DNA of 64,000 nucleotides from Candidatus Dojkabacteria bacterium. GTDB lineage: Bacteria > Patescibacteria > Dojkabacteria > SC72. Of this stretch, positions 34,201 through 41,891 are shown piece by piece. The DNA is taken from NCBI GenBank assembly GCA_023229785.1, contig JALNYV010000001.1:248001-312000 (forward strand). The letters are read 5' to 3'. Made by a program: the position numbers and the translations under genes. Under the pieces are notes generated by a model. The model made no database searches. It was not told where the DNA came from and saw only the letters and a program-made list of their open reading frames with translations. Within the stretch, counting starts at the first letter, position 1; every line of letters begins with the position of its first letter.

Positions 34201-35364
34201 AGTAATAGTTGCCGGGGTTAATGTACTCCAACTATTACCACTTATATTGTATTTATACATTTCTGAAGTATTCGCCCCTCTTAGGGCATAAATATTTCCA
34301 GCATAGTAAACCATATACGAGCCTGTACTAAATGTAACAGGAGTATCTTTCGGTCCTATAAAAACATTATGCTCGATATCATATTTCCAAAAACTGTATG
34401 TTCCATTTGCTCTAAAATAATAGATATACCCGTTTCCACTAACATATTGAACCCCGCCATATCTGCCTACATATGGTGCTGAAACCAATGTACTCCATGT
34501 ATTACCTGAAATATTGTAATCATAAAAATCAGCAGTACCATTCTGTCTTGATACATATACATGTCCATTGGCAACTGTAATGTCAACATCATCAGATAAG
34601 GAACCAGGGACATTTGCTAATGTCACCCATGCATTTGTCGCAATAGTGTAAGAGTAGAAAGAATTTGCTCCATTACCTCTTGGAGTATATATTACCCCAC
34701 CATAATAGGCTAAATCTGCTCCTCCTCTCATAGTGGAAGGTGTTCCAGCAAGTGTTGTCCATGTATCATCCACCACATTGTATCTATAAAAAGATTGAGA
34801 GCTATTTCCAGGAGTCGCAAAGATATTAACGCCATCAGTTGCTATACTTCCCCCTTGGTAAACCAACTCAGGAGAGCTCTTTAGTGTCTCCCAGCTATTA
34901 TTTTCTATTGAGTATCTAGCAAACGTATCTTGAGAAGCTCCGAATAGGCAATATATATATCCGTTGAGATAAGTAATATCTGCTCCATAGTAGGCAGACT
35001 TTGGCAAATCACTTAATGTTTGCCAGGTGTCTGTAGACGTTGAATATTTCCAGAAAAGCGTGTCTCCATAGCCTCTGACAACGTATATATCTGTACCATC
35101 AGAAGCAAAGCTGACTCCGACACTCAATACCTTATCTGGAGTTTTCCAAGCCTGAGCACCCCAAGATCCATACGAGTCTATCTTAATTCCTAATCCTGAA
35201 TCAGTATAACCAGAGTTGTAAAAAGTACCATCTTTCCAAATAGATTGATCAGTTAAAGTGAGATCGTTTGCAAAAAGTTTAGAAGGTAGAAATAAAACAG
35301 CCAAAAACACCATAGGTACGAGAAATATCCAAGCTCTTATTTTGTAAAAAGCATTATGTTTCAT
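28258..35364 (-). CDS. Giant secreted kelch-propeller / fibronectin type III surface protein
   Basis: This 2368-residue protein begins with a signal peptide (about residues 1-32). Two blocks of kelch-like repeats (about 40-605 and 840-1430) share the pattern Y-x-x-N-x-W...P...YGG...IY..RG. Each block is followed by a similar beta-sandwich of about 100 residues (about 610-710 and 1440-1535), so half the molecule looks like an internal duplication. About eight FN3-like domains fill 1535-2350. The last four have the SKVAYGE/IYYGE pattern of phosphatase-type FN3 modules. There is no C-terminal anchor or sorting motif. It probably binds other cells or polymers. It leads an operon with an FN3 membrane protein and an FtsX-type transporter. 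Confidence 0.9.
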   Translation of the reverse strand: MKHNAFYKIRAWIFLVPMVFLAVLFLPSKLFANDLTLTDQSIWKDGTFYNSGYTDSGLGIKIDSYGSWGAQAWKTPDKVLSVGVSFASDGTDIYVVRGYGDTLFWKYSTSTDTWQTLSDLPKSAYYGADITYLNGYIYCLFGASQDTFARYSIENNSWETLKSSPELVYQGGSIATDGVNIFATPGNSSQSFYRYNVVDDTWTTLAGTPSTMRGGADLAYYGGVIYTPRGNGANSFYSYTIATNAWVTLANVPGSLSDDVDITVANGHVYVSRQNGTADFYDYNISGNTWSTLVSAPYVGRYGGVQYVSGNGYIYYFRANGTYSFWKYDIEHNVFIGPKDTPVTFSTGSYMVYYAGNIYALRGANTSEMYKYNISGNSWSTLTPATITFNDDTRGVLVGTDIYYLKGSSTNVFVKYSITYDTWATLSTPNAITYYGAALSYPGTGNFIYATRGGGTSTFWRYTISTDLWEATIANLPSGVYASYGSTLTSDGTDLYFTAGLSMKRMYKYIIGSNTWVQLANLPFSPYYGNDATYNGSGRILVLAGNYTDDLWEYTISSNSWRKLKSFNPYGPTGVGAWAGASIVHSGLGVFYVTIGGRPEVFIYNAGSTNYESYGSWTSIKYDLKYVNQWDGITVDSTITGDSSITLQTRSSADNITWSSWENISGGNSVSPVNRYIQFKALLLASTGYVYTPILKGITLSYSTDVNNPGNPVNVQGFSQEVNGTSIASGTSYTYTNPYFIWESATDNETDIVGYYVYFGSTSNADPVEKGSFQNTLNYTVSKGISVGSNYLRIVSEDSLGNKSSPYTAFEYVYDGVAPVISFPVETEALTGTNDDTQVTASGIKLENVTGGFWKEERLTYAPVALSYGTKNVAYVESSKKFYVAQGANNTQFYEYATLTDTWTRLADAPQAIYYGGGAVAGPSGYIYMARGGNTSDFWKYNIASNTWDSTITGAPLTIAYGGSLVFDGSQYIYALRGNNSDFFWRYDTFADMWESLDKVDFGVPSTALSNNVYVGGSLAIDRTNQLIYATQGNYLPGFSVYSINTNQWTPIGIVPSVAYYGGSITYYPDDNSIYYTSGDSKPYFYEYDIDSNIWTRKMNIPAGFNYGGAICRVNDYIYGFRATGTTTLYRYDIKRDSWLTPTRGLFSREFEGSVALTIGYGGDLLKGDGSNYYITRGNYADDFVKWNEDTGEITRLPSTPMGMYYGGSMVYDSEHNKIYLTGGVYDRGFFVYDITTNSWSEEVSDKVPATANNGSSMVFDGNRYIYMNRGGSGTTLYRFDTEGTVGTKWGTMTGAPGGLGWGSEIAINSNYIYALRGDNIASNPFYRYDITGNSWTSMASLSNYIYNEGFLTNGNDGYLYATRGGNTTDFMRYSITGNSWSTLPAAPGQVYTGGSGESNGLNMIYSLIGGGTNSYADALYTYVMQTENSGFVKEGEYVSQVHDLTSVYKWGDLTFDYQINDNTSLLIETSSSADNENWDTWSTVTKGKDIEDLHTYKINSLAKRYLKLRFTLMSGDGVQTPVVTGYTINYYQDIDEPTNPSPEGFNASSSQNDGQSITSGSWYNFPSPYFSWSASGSLHGATDGLNGSGISGYYVYWGQVDDAKPEEVGTFQTGNSFIPGALVNENTYYLRIKTADYAGNLSTETWQPYIYKYDSNGPSSPANLNADPAGYTSISNFSFTWDAVVPVGAPVTQYCYKTGATSGDYSTDQCQEGLSISSVPAYKVGTNLFYVKAKDSAQNYSPYASISYFYVDYENAPAPPLNLRVTPVSSTSNLFGFEWDPPAVGTYFGSQSNLSYLYSVNSVPTQFSTSATSLKYLNPGAYATLPGENTFYIVSKDEAGNVNYSNYTSVSFFANTVAPGIPTNVEIADVSVKNNASWRLAVSWDPPEDVGSGVGGYQIYRSVDGEHFFYHLFTSGESLVDSKLIQVTYYYKIKACDNTNNCGAFSSIVSAFPDGRYTEPASMIVDPIVSDIAPRRVNISWITSRTADSKVAYGEQPGVYFTEEISNSDQVVDHNLTINNLKPGTVYYFVAKWTDEDGNTGTSVEATFTTAPPPTIEEPIVKNISLNSALIEFKTKDSSKIRIYYGETSTFGGMVEVYTGTQEGTHSVELSDIKDGTKYYYKINTFDIDGSEYEGEIHSFETLPRPEVLGSKIYQVTGTSSTTLLVEWNSNTPISSIVTYYPSAKPAQARDEVNVSLKNGQHRMILLNLEPNTTYSIIVKGRDFIGNEASSGVLGFKTASDTRPPQVFDFEVTSEVIGSGQEATAQLVVSYKTDEEATAQIEYGEGTGTTYTQKSQEDGNMSENHIVIISGLTPSKVYHLRAVSKDEGGNLGYSIDKVIVTTPTTENALDLAIKNLTSIFSFLGGSK

Positions 35365-35571
35365 GACAGATTTTCTAGGGAGTTTATCACATTAAATTCC
35401 CCTTTTAGACTACCACAATTTTAATTACGGGTGCAACCTTTTGAGCCTATTTTTCATAGAAATTTCTAGTTACCAAACAAGGGTAAATTTGGCAAATGCA
35501 AATCTTGAATTATATCCGAAAGAAGGATAGTATTTTCAAAGAGTGTTTAGATTATTTTTTACTGCCTATCT

Positions 35572-36654
35572 ATGAGAAAAATATTTAAAAATATCCTCCC
35601 AGTACTTTTTATACTCCCTTTGATTTTTGGCTCAATGCCGACAAAGGATGCTTCTGCTTTTGTATACTCAGCCGATCAGTATTGTGATAATGCAAATATT
35701 GAGGCAGCTGACGCATATTATTTAATAAAGATACACAATACCCTTGCTCAAACCTTCCGTCCACATAAAAACAGATTCACTTCTCTTCTGTTGGCTTTGG
35801 CTGGAGGAGCAGATGTTAATGCCGTAGTTACCGCAAACGTTTATATAGGTGGCGGAGAAGGACTTGCAGTATCGAAAACAGAAACAACTCAGACCGCTCA
35901 AGTAACATGGGTTGAATTTACATTTCCTGCCCCTATTTCAGTTGATACAACTAAAGAATACCTAATAGAGATATCAACCCCTTCAGACACAGCAAGATGG
36001 ATTGTATCAAATGTCCCTTGTTATTCAGATGGTAAGGCACTTGTTGAAGGAGCATATCAGGACAATCAAGACTTTGGATTTGTAACTAGAGGATATAATG
36101 TAGCATCCACTCCTGATCCAGTTGTTCCTGAAACAATTGCAAAACCAACTGCATTAAAAGCACAATATTTTTCAGATGAAGATCGAGTAAAGCTGACCTG
36201 GACTAAGTCAACAACATCAGGGGTTGACGGATATAAGATATATAGGTCGACAAGCAAGAATTCCGGATACTCTAAGATTGCTGAAGTTGATGGAGACATT
36301 TCAAAATTTAATGATTATTCTGTAACACCTCATACATATTATTACTATATTAAGGCTACAAAAGGAGACCTTAAATCACCAAGTTCATCAAAAGCTTCTG
36401 TAGTAGTCACAGTTCCATCAGTTAAAAACACAACGGGAACCGACACTGCCCAAACAGGCTCTACAAGTGATTTAATTGACGCTATTAAAAATGATACCAA
36501 TGAAAATTCCGAAGATATTGCAACCTTTATGTCTAAGTTAATGGGCCCATATATCCCATTTACTTTTGCAATAGTTGGATGTGTTGTAATTGGAATAATA
36601 ATCGTAATTGTGATTATTGCAAGTAAAGGAAAGGCTAAGAAGACAGGAAAATAA
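35572..36654 (+). CDS. Exported FN3-domain surface protein with C-terminal membrane anchor
   Basis: This 360-residue protein has a signal peptide (about 1-29, ending DASAF), a beta-rich domain of about 150 residues (ADQYCDNANIEAADAYYL; TKEYLIEISTPS) and a fibronectin type III domain near 188-280 (PTALKAQYFSDEDRVKLTW, YYYYIKATKGD). A linker precedes a C-terminal membrane span near 325-350 (VGCVVIGIIIVIVIIA) and a lysine-rich tail. It is divergent from the giant kelch/FN3 operon across a 207-nt promoter region, so the two may be expressed together. The ligand is unknown. Confidence 0.75.
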   Translation: MRKIFKNILPVLFILPLIFGSMPTKDASAFVYSADQYCDNANIEAADAYYLIKIHNTLAQTFRPHKNRFTSLLLALAGGADVNAVVTANVYIGGGEGLAVSKTETTQTAQVTWVEFTFPAPISVDTTKEYLIEISTPSDTARWIVSNVPCYSDGKALVEGAYQDNQDFGFVTRGYNVASTPDPVVPETIAKPTALKAQYFSDEDRVKLTWTKSTTSGVDGYKIYRSTSKNSGYSKIAEVDGDISKFNDYSVTPHTYYYYIKATKGDLKSPSSSKASVVVTVPSVKNTTGTDTAQTGSTSDLIDAIKNDTNENSEDIATFMSKLMGPYIPFTFAIVGCVVIGIIIVIVIIASKGKAKKTGK

Positions 36655-36732
36655 AACCTGTGGCTCTCTTTCCTTGTTATCTTCTCTTCAATAACATATG
36701 ATATTATCCGTATTAAGCTTAGATTTATTTTT

Positions 36733-37320
36733 ATGAGAGAATTTAAAAGAAGTAGTTCAAACAGAAGAGGTGGCGATAGTTTTAACAAAAGAAGTAGCAA
36801 TAGAGGTATGGATAGACCAGAAATGACTGATGCAGTGTGTGCTGACTGTGGAAAAAGCTGTAGAGTACCTTTTAGACCAACTGGTGGTAAACCCGTATAT
36901 TGTAGTGACTGTTTTGAAAAAAGAGGAAATGGTGCAGATAGAAACGATGACAGAAGAGGTGGTGATAGATACAATAGAGATGATAGAGGTAGATCAGATA
37001 GAGAAATGTTTCCAGCAGTATGTGATGAGTGTGGAAAAGACTGTCAGTTACCGTTTAAACCAAGTAATGACAAACCAATATACTGTAGTGACTGCTTTGA
37101 AAAGAAAGGAAATGTAAGAGGAAATAGTAGTAAATCTGATAATACCGAACTAAAGGACTTGTTAGAAGGTATTGATATAAAATTGATCAAAATTCTTTCA
37201 TATTTAGAACCAAAGCCTAAGGTTGTTAGAGTTACTAAAGAAAAAGCTGAAAAAGTAGCTAAGAAAAAAGTTGTAAAGAAAGAAAAAGTTGAAGTAGTAA
37301 AACCAGAGATATTAGAATAA
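36733..37320 (+). CDS. Tandem CxxC-x17-CxxC zinc-binding protein
   Basis: This 195-residue protein has two copies of the CxxC-x17-CxxC domain: CADCGKSCRVPF...YCSDC (about residues 36-60) and CDECGKDCQLPF...YCSDC (about 97-121). The spacer in the first is exactly 17. Arginine-, glycine- and serine-rich stretches surround them, as in RNA-binding proteins, and the tail is lysine-rich (KKKVVKKEKVEVV). This domain is widespread in candidate-phyla genomes and its function is unproven. Nucleic-acid binding is a reasonable inference. TATTAT at 36702-36707 is a possible -10 box. Confidence 0.8.
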   Translation: MREFKRSSSNRRGGDSFNKRSSNRGMDRPEMTDAVCADCGKSCRVPFRPTGGKPVYCSDCFEKRGNGADRNDDRRGGDRYNRDDRGRSDREMFPAVCDECGKDCQLPFKPSNDKPIYCSDCFEKKGNVRGNSSKSDNTELKDLLEGIDIKLIKILSYLEPKPKVVRVTKEKAEKVAKKKVVKKEKVEVVKPEILE

Positions 37321-37341
37321 TCAATTTATTAATGAGATTTA

Positions 37342-37599
37342 ATGACTCCAAGATACAGACCACAATTAGTAGATACTCCGGCGTCTGAAACCGGATGGGT
37401 ACCAATAAGTAAAATACATCCAAAAGACTATTCAATACATCAAAAAACCCCAGCAATACAAGCAGAAAGGAAAGCTGCAATAGAAACAGCAATTGAAAGA
37501 ATTTCTGCGATGGATATCCCTCTTGAAGATAAACAAGCAATGATTTCATACCAACAATCTTTACTATCAGGAAATGAACCTGACAAGAATCCAGGATAA
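37342..37599 (+). CDS. Small hypothetical protein
   Basis: This 85-residue protein is not recognised. The N-terminal third is proline-rich (MTPRYRPQLVDTPASE) and the remainder forms two likely helices (IQAERKAAIETAIERISAM). It starts 22 nt after the zinc-binding protein gene and could share its transcript. GAGA 5 nt before the ATG is a weak Shine-Dalgarno. It is followed by a separate promoter for the methyltransferase gene. Confidence 0.5.
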   Translation: MTPRYRPQLVDTPASETGWVPISKIHPKDYSIHQKTPAIQAERKAAIETAIERISAMDIPLEDKQAMISYQQSLLSGNEPDKNPG

Positions 37600-37615
37600 T
37601 ATTTTTTCCTTTTGA

Positions 37616-37621
37616 TATAAT
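37616..37621 (+). promoter_or_regulatory. -10 box (TATAAT), leaderless start
   Basis: Perfect TATAAT ending 6 nt before the GTG start at 37628 of the methyltransferase gene, so the mRNA should begin at the start codon. Confidence 0.6.
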
Positions 37622-37627
37622 CTATTT

Positions 37628-38401
37628 GTGAAAAAACAAAGATTTAATAAAATAAATACCTCTTGGCAGAATATCGCTAAAACATATTCTGAAAATGTTG
37701 GTGAAAAAGGTATGTATTTTCATGAGCATGTAATACTTCCCAACCTGATAGATATTTTAAATATTGATGCTACTTCATCCATTTTAGATTTAGGGTGTGG
37801 AGAAGGCATTCTTTCACGGGCAGTTAATGGATATAAATCATATATAGGATTAGATATTTCTCGTGGATTAATAGAAGAAGCGAAAAAGAAAAATAAAAAT
37901 CCAAATGCAAGCTTTGAAGTAATGGATGTAAGTCGTGATTTGAAAATTGAAAAGAATGATTTTACACACTGCACAATTGTTCTCTCTCTTCAAAACATAG
38001 AAAAACCACTGGAAGTAATCAGAAATGCATACAACCATTTAGTAAACGGTGGACAATTTGTAATGGTAATAAATCACCCATACTTTAGAATTCCAAAAAG
38101 TACATCTTGGGAAATTGATAAAGAAACTGATCATCAATATAGAAAGATATTTAGATATCAAAGTCCTCACAAAATCAGAATTGATATGAATCCTGGGGAA
38201 GATGTTGGAAAAGAATTTACATACTCATACCATAATTCACTCTCTGATTATACTCAGATGTTAAGTCACATAGGGTTTAGTATTGAATATATAGATGAAT
38301 GGATATCAGACAAAGTCAGCGTTGGAAAATTTGCCGAATCTGAAAATTTTGCAAGAAAGGAATTTCCGATGTTTATGTGTATTGTGTGTAAGAAGAAATA
38401 A
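37628..38401 (+). CDS. Class I SAM-dependent methyltransferase
   Basis: This 257-residue methyltransferase has SAM motif I SILDLGCGEGILSRAV (about residues 54-69), an acidic strand end YIGLDISRGLI (motif II) and a motif IV region HCTIVLSLQNIEKP. The methyltransf_11-type core spans about 50-160. The C-terminal part, YHNSLSDYTQMLSHIGFSIEYIDEW, is typical of small-molecule methyltransferases (UbiE/bioC-like). The substrate is unknown. It starts with GTG 6 nt after a TATAAT box. The neighbours do not suggest a pathway. Confidence 0.8.
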   Translation: MKKQRFNKINTSWQNIAKTYSENVGEKGMYFHEHVILPNLIDILNIDATSSILDLGCGEGILSRAVNGYKSYIGLDISRGLIEEAKKKNKNPNASFEVMDVSRDLKIEKNDFTHCTIVLSLQNIEKPLEVIRNAYNHLVNGGQFVMVINHPYFRIPKSTSWEIDKETDHQYRKIFRYQSPHKIRIDMNPGEDVGKEFTYSYHNSLSDYTQMLSHIGFSIEYIDEWISDKVSVGKFAESENFARKEFPMFMCIVCKKK

Positions 38402-38408
38402 TCTACGA

Positions 38409-39164
38409 TTAAATCTCAACCCATATTGGGCAATGATCTGACCCAAAAACTTCTCTTAATATTCCTGCACTTTTTACTTCATTTTTCATATTTGATGACA
38501 GAAGAAAATAATCATATCTCCAGCCTTTGTTTTGCTTACGTGTTCTATCCCTCATGCTCCACCAAGTGTAGTACTCTCCATCTTTTTGAAACATTCTAAA
38601 TGAATCTAAAAACCCAACTTTAAGCATATCATCAAACCATTTCTTTTCTTCTGGAAGGTACCCTGACATTTGCGAACTTTTTGGCCACAAATCCAAGTGT
38701 GTATGGGCAACATTTAAATCACCTCCAATAATTATCTTCATATTCTTCTTTGTTAAATCTTTTGCCAAGTTAAGAATCTCATCGTAGTACTTAAGTTTGA
38801 ACTTCAACCTCTCACCTGACGAATTTCCATTGGGTGTATAGAAATTATAAAGATGGATATCTCCCACTTGAAGATGAATCACCCTCCCCTCTGAATCTAA
38901 AATCTGATTGCCAATATTTCTTGCAATACTTTTAACATCTAACTCGTTTTTATAATAAATAGCGGTTCCTCCATACCCTGGCCTTCCCGAATCATTTAAA
39001 AGAAAGCTATATCCACTGAGCGTTTTTAGAAAGAATGATATTTGGTCAGGATTGGCCCTCAATTCTTGAATAAAGACAATGTCTGGGTTATATGTATTAA
39101 TAAACTCAATAAAGCTATTTTCACAAGATCTTAAACTATTCACATTCCAAGAGTATATTTTCAT
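38409..39164 (-). CDS. xthA: Exodeoxyribonuclease III (AP endonuclease)
   Basis: This 251-residue base-excision-repair nuclease cleaves beside abasic sites and removes 3' blocks. All family motifs are present: YSWNVNSLR at the start, DIVFIQELRA (metal-binding glutamate), GYGGTAIYYK, the IGGDLNVAHTHLDL block with the catalytic aspartate-asparagine pair, and GSDHCPIWVEI at the C-terminus with the catalytic aspartate-histidine. The length is normal for the ExoIII family. It is convergent with the methyltransferase gene and 33 nt downstream of the BRO/DinD-like gene on the same strand. Confidence 0.93.
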   Translation of the reverse strand: MKIYSWNVNSLRSCENSFIEFINTYNPDIVFIQELRANPDQISFFLKTLSGYSFLLNDSGRPGYGGTAIYYKNELDVKSIARNIGNQILDSEGRVIHLQVGDIHLYNFYTPNGNSSGERLKFKLKYYDEILNLAKDLTKKNMKIIIGGDLNVAHTHLDLWPKSSQMSGYLPEEKKWFDDMLKVGFLDSFRMFQKDGEYYTWWSMRDRTRKQNKGWRYDYFLLSSNMKNEVKSAGILREVFGSDHCPIWVEI

Positions 39165-39197
39165 AGGTATTTTTAATTATACTTTCTTTTGTAGAAG

Positions 39198-40037
39198 TTA
39201 CTTGTTAAGTAGTTTTTTCTTCTTTTCTTTATGCAAATATGTCGATTTTGAAACTACACTTTTACCTAGTTCTATTTCGATGTTTTTTCTAGCTTTGCCA
39301 CCTATCTTGCCACCTCTTTTTGCAACATCTCTATTTTTCTGAAATGTCTTTGGTTTTTCTTTTTTTGATATTTCTGTAGTTACTGTTTCTGAAAGCATAT
39401 TTAAAACTAACTCCATATTTGTCATATTATCTCTTAATCCTTCCTTTTTAAGTCCCTTTAGATTCTTATACTCTTTAACTGAAAGACCAGACCAACCTTT
39501 TGTAATATCATCTGTTAGAATCGCAAATTCCATTCCCTCTTTTATTCCTCTTTCTTCCCACTCATCAGTTAAATCTTTTCGTATTTCAATGCTCTTTAGC
39601 CTCTGATTAATCCATTCTCTTGAATATCCTTTGGCTAAATATGTCCTCATCGCCCTCTCAAAAGCTTTTTCAGGATCCGCAGTTTCATCTATTCTTTCGT
39701 TTCCAACTTTAGCCAGCCACAATTTAAATGGCTCTGCTTTAGGAGACGGTATTGATTGAATTATTCTTAATAAATCTTGAGTTGCGAAACAATCCGTTGT
39801 TCTCATCTTTCCATCTGCTGCCAACATTTTCAAACCGTTACATTTTGTAACGGTTTCATTTGAACCTTCATCCATCAACCTTTTTTTCAGAACTCTCCAA
39901 TATACAGCAGAATCTTTACTCTCAGTTAAGACTGAAATCACATCTACAATAGAAAAATACCATTCCTCTTTTTCTTCATCCCAATGTCTTCGGACTTGTT
40001 TTTTATTAAATATCGCAACCGATTTTTCTTTATTCAT
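39198..40037 (-). CDS. BRO-N / DinD-like protein
   Basis: This 279-residue protein begins with a BRO-N domain (about residues 1-125: WYFSIVDVISVLTESKDSAVYWRVLKKRL; TTDCFATQDLLRIIQSIPSP). A conserved helical region follows (YSREWINQRLKSIEIRKDLTDEW; KGWSGLSVKEYKNLKGLKKEGLRDNMTNMEL) that matches DinD/anti-repressor-like proteins. Escherichia DinD is an SOS-induced RecA antagonist, and BRO proteins are common in phages. It lies just upstream of xthA, so a link with DNA damage is plausible but unproven. Confidence 0.8.
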   Translation of the reverse strand: MNKEKSVAIFNKKQVRRHWDEEKEEWYFSIVDVISVLTESKDSAVYWRVLKKRLMDEGSNETVTKCNGLKMLAADGKMRTTDCFATQDLLRIIQSIPSPKAEPFKLWLAKVGNERIDETADPEKAFERAMRTYLAKGYSREWINQRLKSIEIRKDLTDEWEERGIKEGMEFAILTDDITKGWSGLSVKEYKNLKGLKKEGLRDNMTNMELVLNMLSETVTTEISKKEKPKTFQKNRDVAKRGGKIGGKARKNIEIELGKSVVSKSTYLHKEKKKKLLNK

Positions 40038-40133
40038 AGATATTTAAATAAATTTAGTAATATATTTTAAAAGTTATAGAGAAGATTGTAAAAGCGCACG
40101 AATTAATGTAGACCTAGTATACCCCTTACAACT

Positions 40134-41102
40134 CTAAATGAAAGGGGATAATTCTCTAATTAAAGAATCATAATCATTGCACTCCATTAGCTTCATTCTC
40201 AATTCGCTTGCTCCCTCGAAATCTTTTATATATATCTTAAAATATTTTTTAAGTATCTGCAGATTCTTTGTTTCCCCCCATGTATCCTTAAAAAGTTGAA
40301 TATGAGTTATTAATAGTCTCAACCTTTCCTCTTTGGCAATATCACTATCATCTATTTTTTTATCAAATATCCAAAGATTACCAAATATTCCTCTTCCTAC
40401 CATTACGCCATCTACCCCATATTTTTTTGGATACTCCTTTATCTGTTCTCTTGTAGTTATATCACCATTACCAATTATCTTTGTATCTGGAGATATTGCA
40501 TTTCTCATTTGACTTATTTCTTTGAACAAATCCCAATTTGCTTTAGTTTTGGAAAATTCTTTTACGGTTCTGACATGGAATGTTATTGCACCTAATCTCA
40601 TCTCCAAGAGAAGCTTAATCCATTCCATATCAACGTTGTTATATCCAACCCTGGTTTTAACACTTAATGGGAAACCTTTTGAATATTTTGATATCGTATC
40701 CTTTGAGATATCAATTATTTCTTTTGCCAATTCTTTATTACCTATCATTGCTGCCCCTCCTCCACTTTTTATTATTTTTTTTACTGGGCAACCCATGTTT
40801 ATATCTATGCCATCAAACCCCAAGTCAACACAAATTTTAATCGCGTCAACATATGAATTTGGATTTACTCCCCAAATTTGGGCAATAATCGGTTTCTCAG
40901 CCTCAATATATTTGAGATTTTGCAACGCACTTTCTTTTCCTTTTGAAGAAACTAAGGCATCACAGTTTGTGAATTCAGTGTAGAAAAGAGATGGTCTCCC
41001 ACACATACTAACAATTTGCCTAAAAACAGAATCTGTTACAGATTCCATAGGCGCTAAAGCAGTAATACTGCTTTTTTCAAGAAGTTGTTCATAGATATTC
41101 AT
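40134..41102 (-). CDS. dus: tRNA-dihydrouridine synthase
   Basis: This 322-residue FMN enzyme reduces uridine in the tRNA D-loop. Family motifs in order are ALAPMESVTDSVFRQIV at the N-terminus, FYTEFTNCDAL, PIIAQIWGVNP, GIDINMGCPVKKIIKSGGGAAM with the catalytic cysteine, SVKTRVGYNN, ITFHVRTVKEF, IIGNGDI and DGVMVGRGIFGNLWIF. Length and motifs are normal for Dus. It lies 21 nt behind the second cytochrome-b5-like gene but has its own -10-like TAAAAT box 9 nt upstream of the ATG. Confidence 0.93.
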   Translation of the reverse strand: MNIYEQLLEKSSITALAPMESVTDSVFRQIVSMCGRPSLFYTEFTNCDALVSSKGKESALQNLKYIEAEKPIIAQIWGVNPNSYVDAIKICVDLGFDGIDINMGCPVKKIIKSGGGAAMIGNKELAKEIIDISKDTISKYSKGFPLSVKTRVGYNNVDMEWIKLLLEMRLGAITFHVRTVKEFSKTKANWDLFKEISQMRNAISPDTKIIGNGDITTREQIKEYPKKYGVDGVMVGRGIFGNLWIFDKKIDDSDIAKEERLRLLITHIQLFKDTWGETKNLQILKKYFKIYIKDFEGASELRMKLMECNDYDSLIRELSPFI

Positions 41103-41111
41103 ATTGCACCC

Positions 41112-41117
41112 ATTTTA
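41112..41117 (-). promoter_or_regulatory. Extended -10 box (TGaTAAAAT) before dus
   Basis: TAAAAT preceded by TG on the minus strand, 9 nt before the dus start codon. It lies inside the 3' end region of the cytochrome-b5-like operon. Confidence 0.45.
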
Positions 41118-41123
41118 TCACAA

Positions 41124-41576
41124 TTACACCTTATATTTTGATATTAAGCTGTAATTTTTGCCATGTTGCTTAATATACACCACTGTCATATCTGTTCCGC
41201 AAACAAATACATTTCCTCCTGAATGAGATCTCTGCAGTGAAGTTACATTATATTTAGATCCACTTATTGTAACTATACACGCTGTAACAGGCTTTGGGGC
41301 AGGTTTTGGTGCGGGCTTTGGCTTAGTGGCAATTACCTTCGATTTAGTCAGAACAGGCGCGGGCTTAACAATAGTTTTAGCCTCAGTTTCAGTTTCTTCA
41401 ACCTCCTTAGTATCAATACTCCCTTTAACATCCTCAACGACATCTGTCTTGTTCTCTACTGGAATTTGATTACTATTTTTTGTTTGAGAATCTACCCAGC
41501 CCTTTAAATATACAGCCAGAAACACTGCTATGAACGCAACTATACTTATTATCAACACACTTTTAATTTCTTTCAT
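41124..41576 (-). CDS. Membrane-anchored cytochrome-b5-like protein (long form)
   Basis: This 150-residue protein has an N-terminal membrane span (about residues 8-25), an acidic then lysine/alanine/proline-rich linker (KPKPAPKPAPKPV near 88-100) and a C-terminal domain of about 50 residues. The domain, SGSKYNVTSLQRSHSGGNVF...GTDMT...KQHGKNY, carries the cytochrome b5 pattern YDVT...HPGG...GxDAT...H, with both axial-histidine positions filled. It is shorter than a normal b5 domain. Heme binding is therefore inferred. It lies 12 nt after a paralogous gene in the ferric-reductase operon. Confidence 0.65.
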   Translation of the reverse strand: MKEIKSVLIISIVAFIAVFLAVYLKGWVDSQTKNSNQIPVENKTDVVEDVKGSIDTKEVEETETEAKTIVKPAPVLTKSKVIATKPKPAPKPAPKPVTACIVTISGSKYNVTSLQRSHSGGNVFVCGTDMTVVYIKQHGKNYSLISKYKV

Positions 41577-41588
41577 GATTATTCTTTT

Positions 41589-41891
41589 TTAAATTACTTT
41601 GTATTTAGCCATTATTGTTAAGTAGCTTGAGTTATGTTTACTTAAAAAGACAGTTGTCATATCTGTTCCACAAACAAAGATATTTCCACCAGAGTGCAAG
41701 TTTTTATATGTTGTTACATCGTATTTAACACCGCTAACGGTGATAATGCATGAACTCGGGGTACTAGTAATATTTGCTACTCCTGTAGGAAGTGACGCTG
41801 GACTACTGTTTTTTCCAGAGAAAACAAACACAGAAGTAAACACGGCAGCAAACACTATTACGCAGATTGTAGCAAGTAATCCATTTTTCAT
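41589..41891 (-). CDS. Membrane-anchored cytochrome-b5-like protein (short form)
   Basis: This 100-residue paralog of the next gene has a signal anchor at about residues 5-24 (LATICVIVFAAVFTSVFVF), a short linker, and the domain VSGVKYDVTTYKNLHSGGNIF...GTDMTTVFLSKHNSSY. YDVT, H-S-G-G and the second histidine match cytochrome b5 heme-binding positions. The cysteine in FVCGTD is conserved in both paralogs and is not typical of b5. The start overlaps the ferric-reductase-like gene by 4 nt, so the pair is probably translated together and may pass electrons outside the membrane. Confidence 0.65.
   Translation of the reverse strand: MKNGLLATICVIVFAAVFTSVFVFSGKNSSPASLPTGVANITSTPSSCIITVSGVKYDVTTYKNLHSGGNIFVCGTDMTTVFLSKHNSSYLTIMAKYKVI

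Noticed and set aside
28258..35364. Several plus-strand ORFs of 60-100 codons within the giant gene
   Set aside because: They lie opposite a long, repeat-structured coding frame and show no domain or starting signal of their own.
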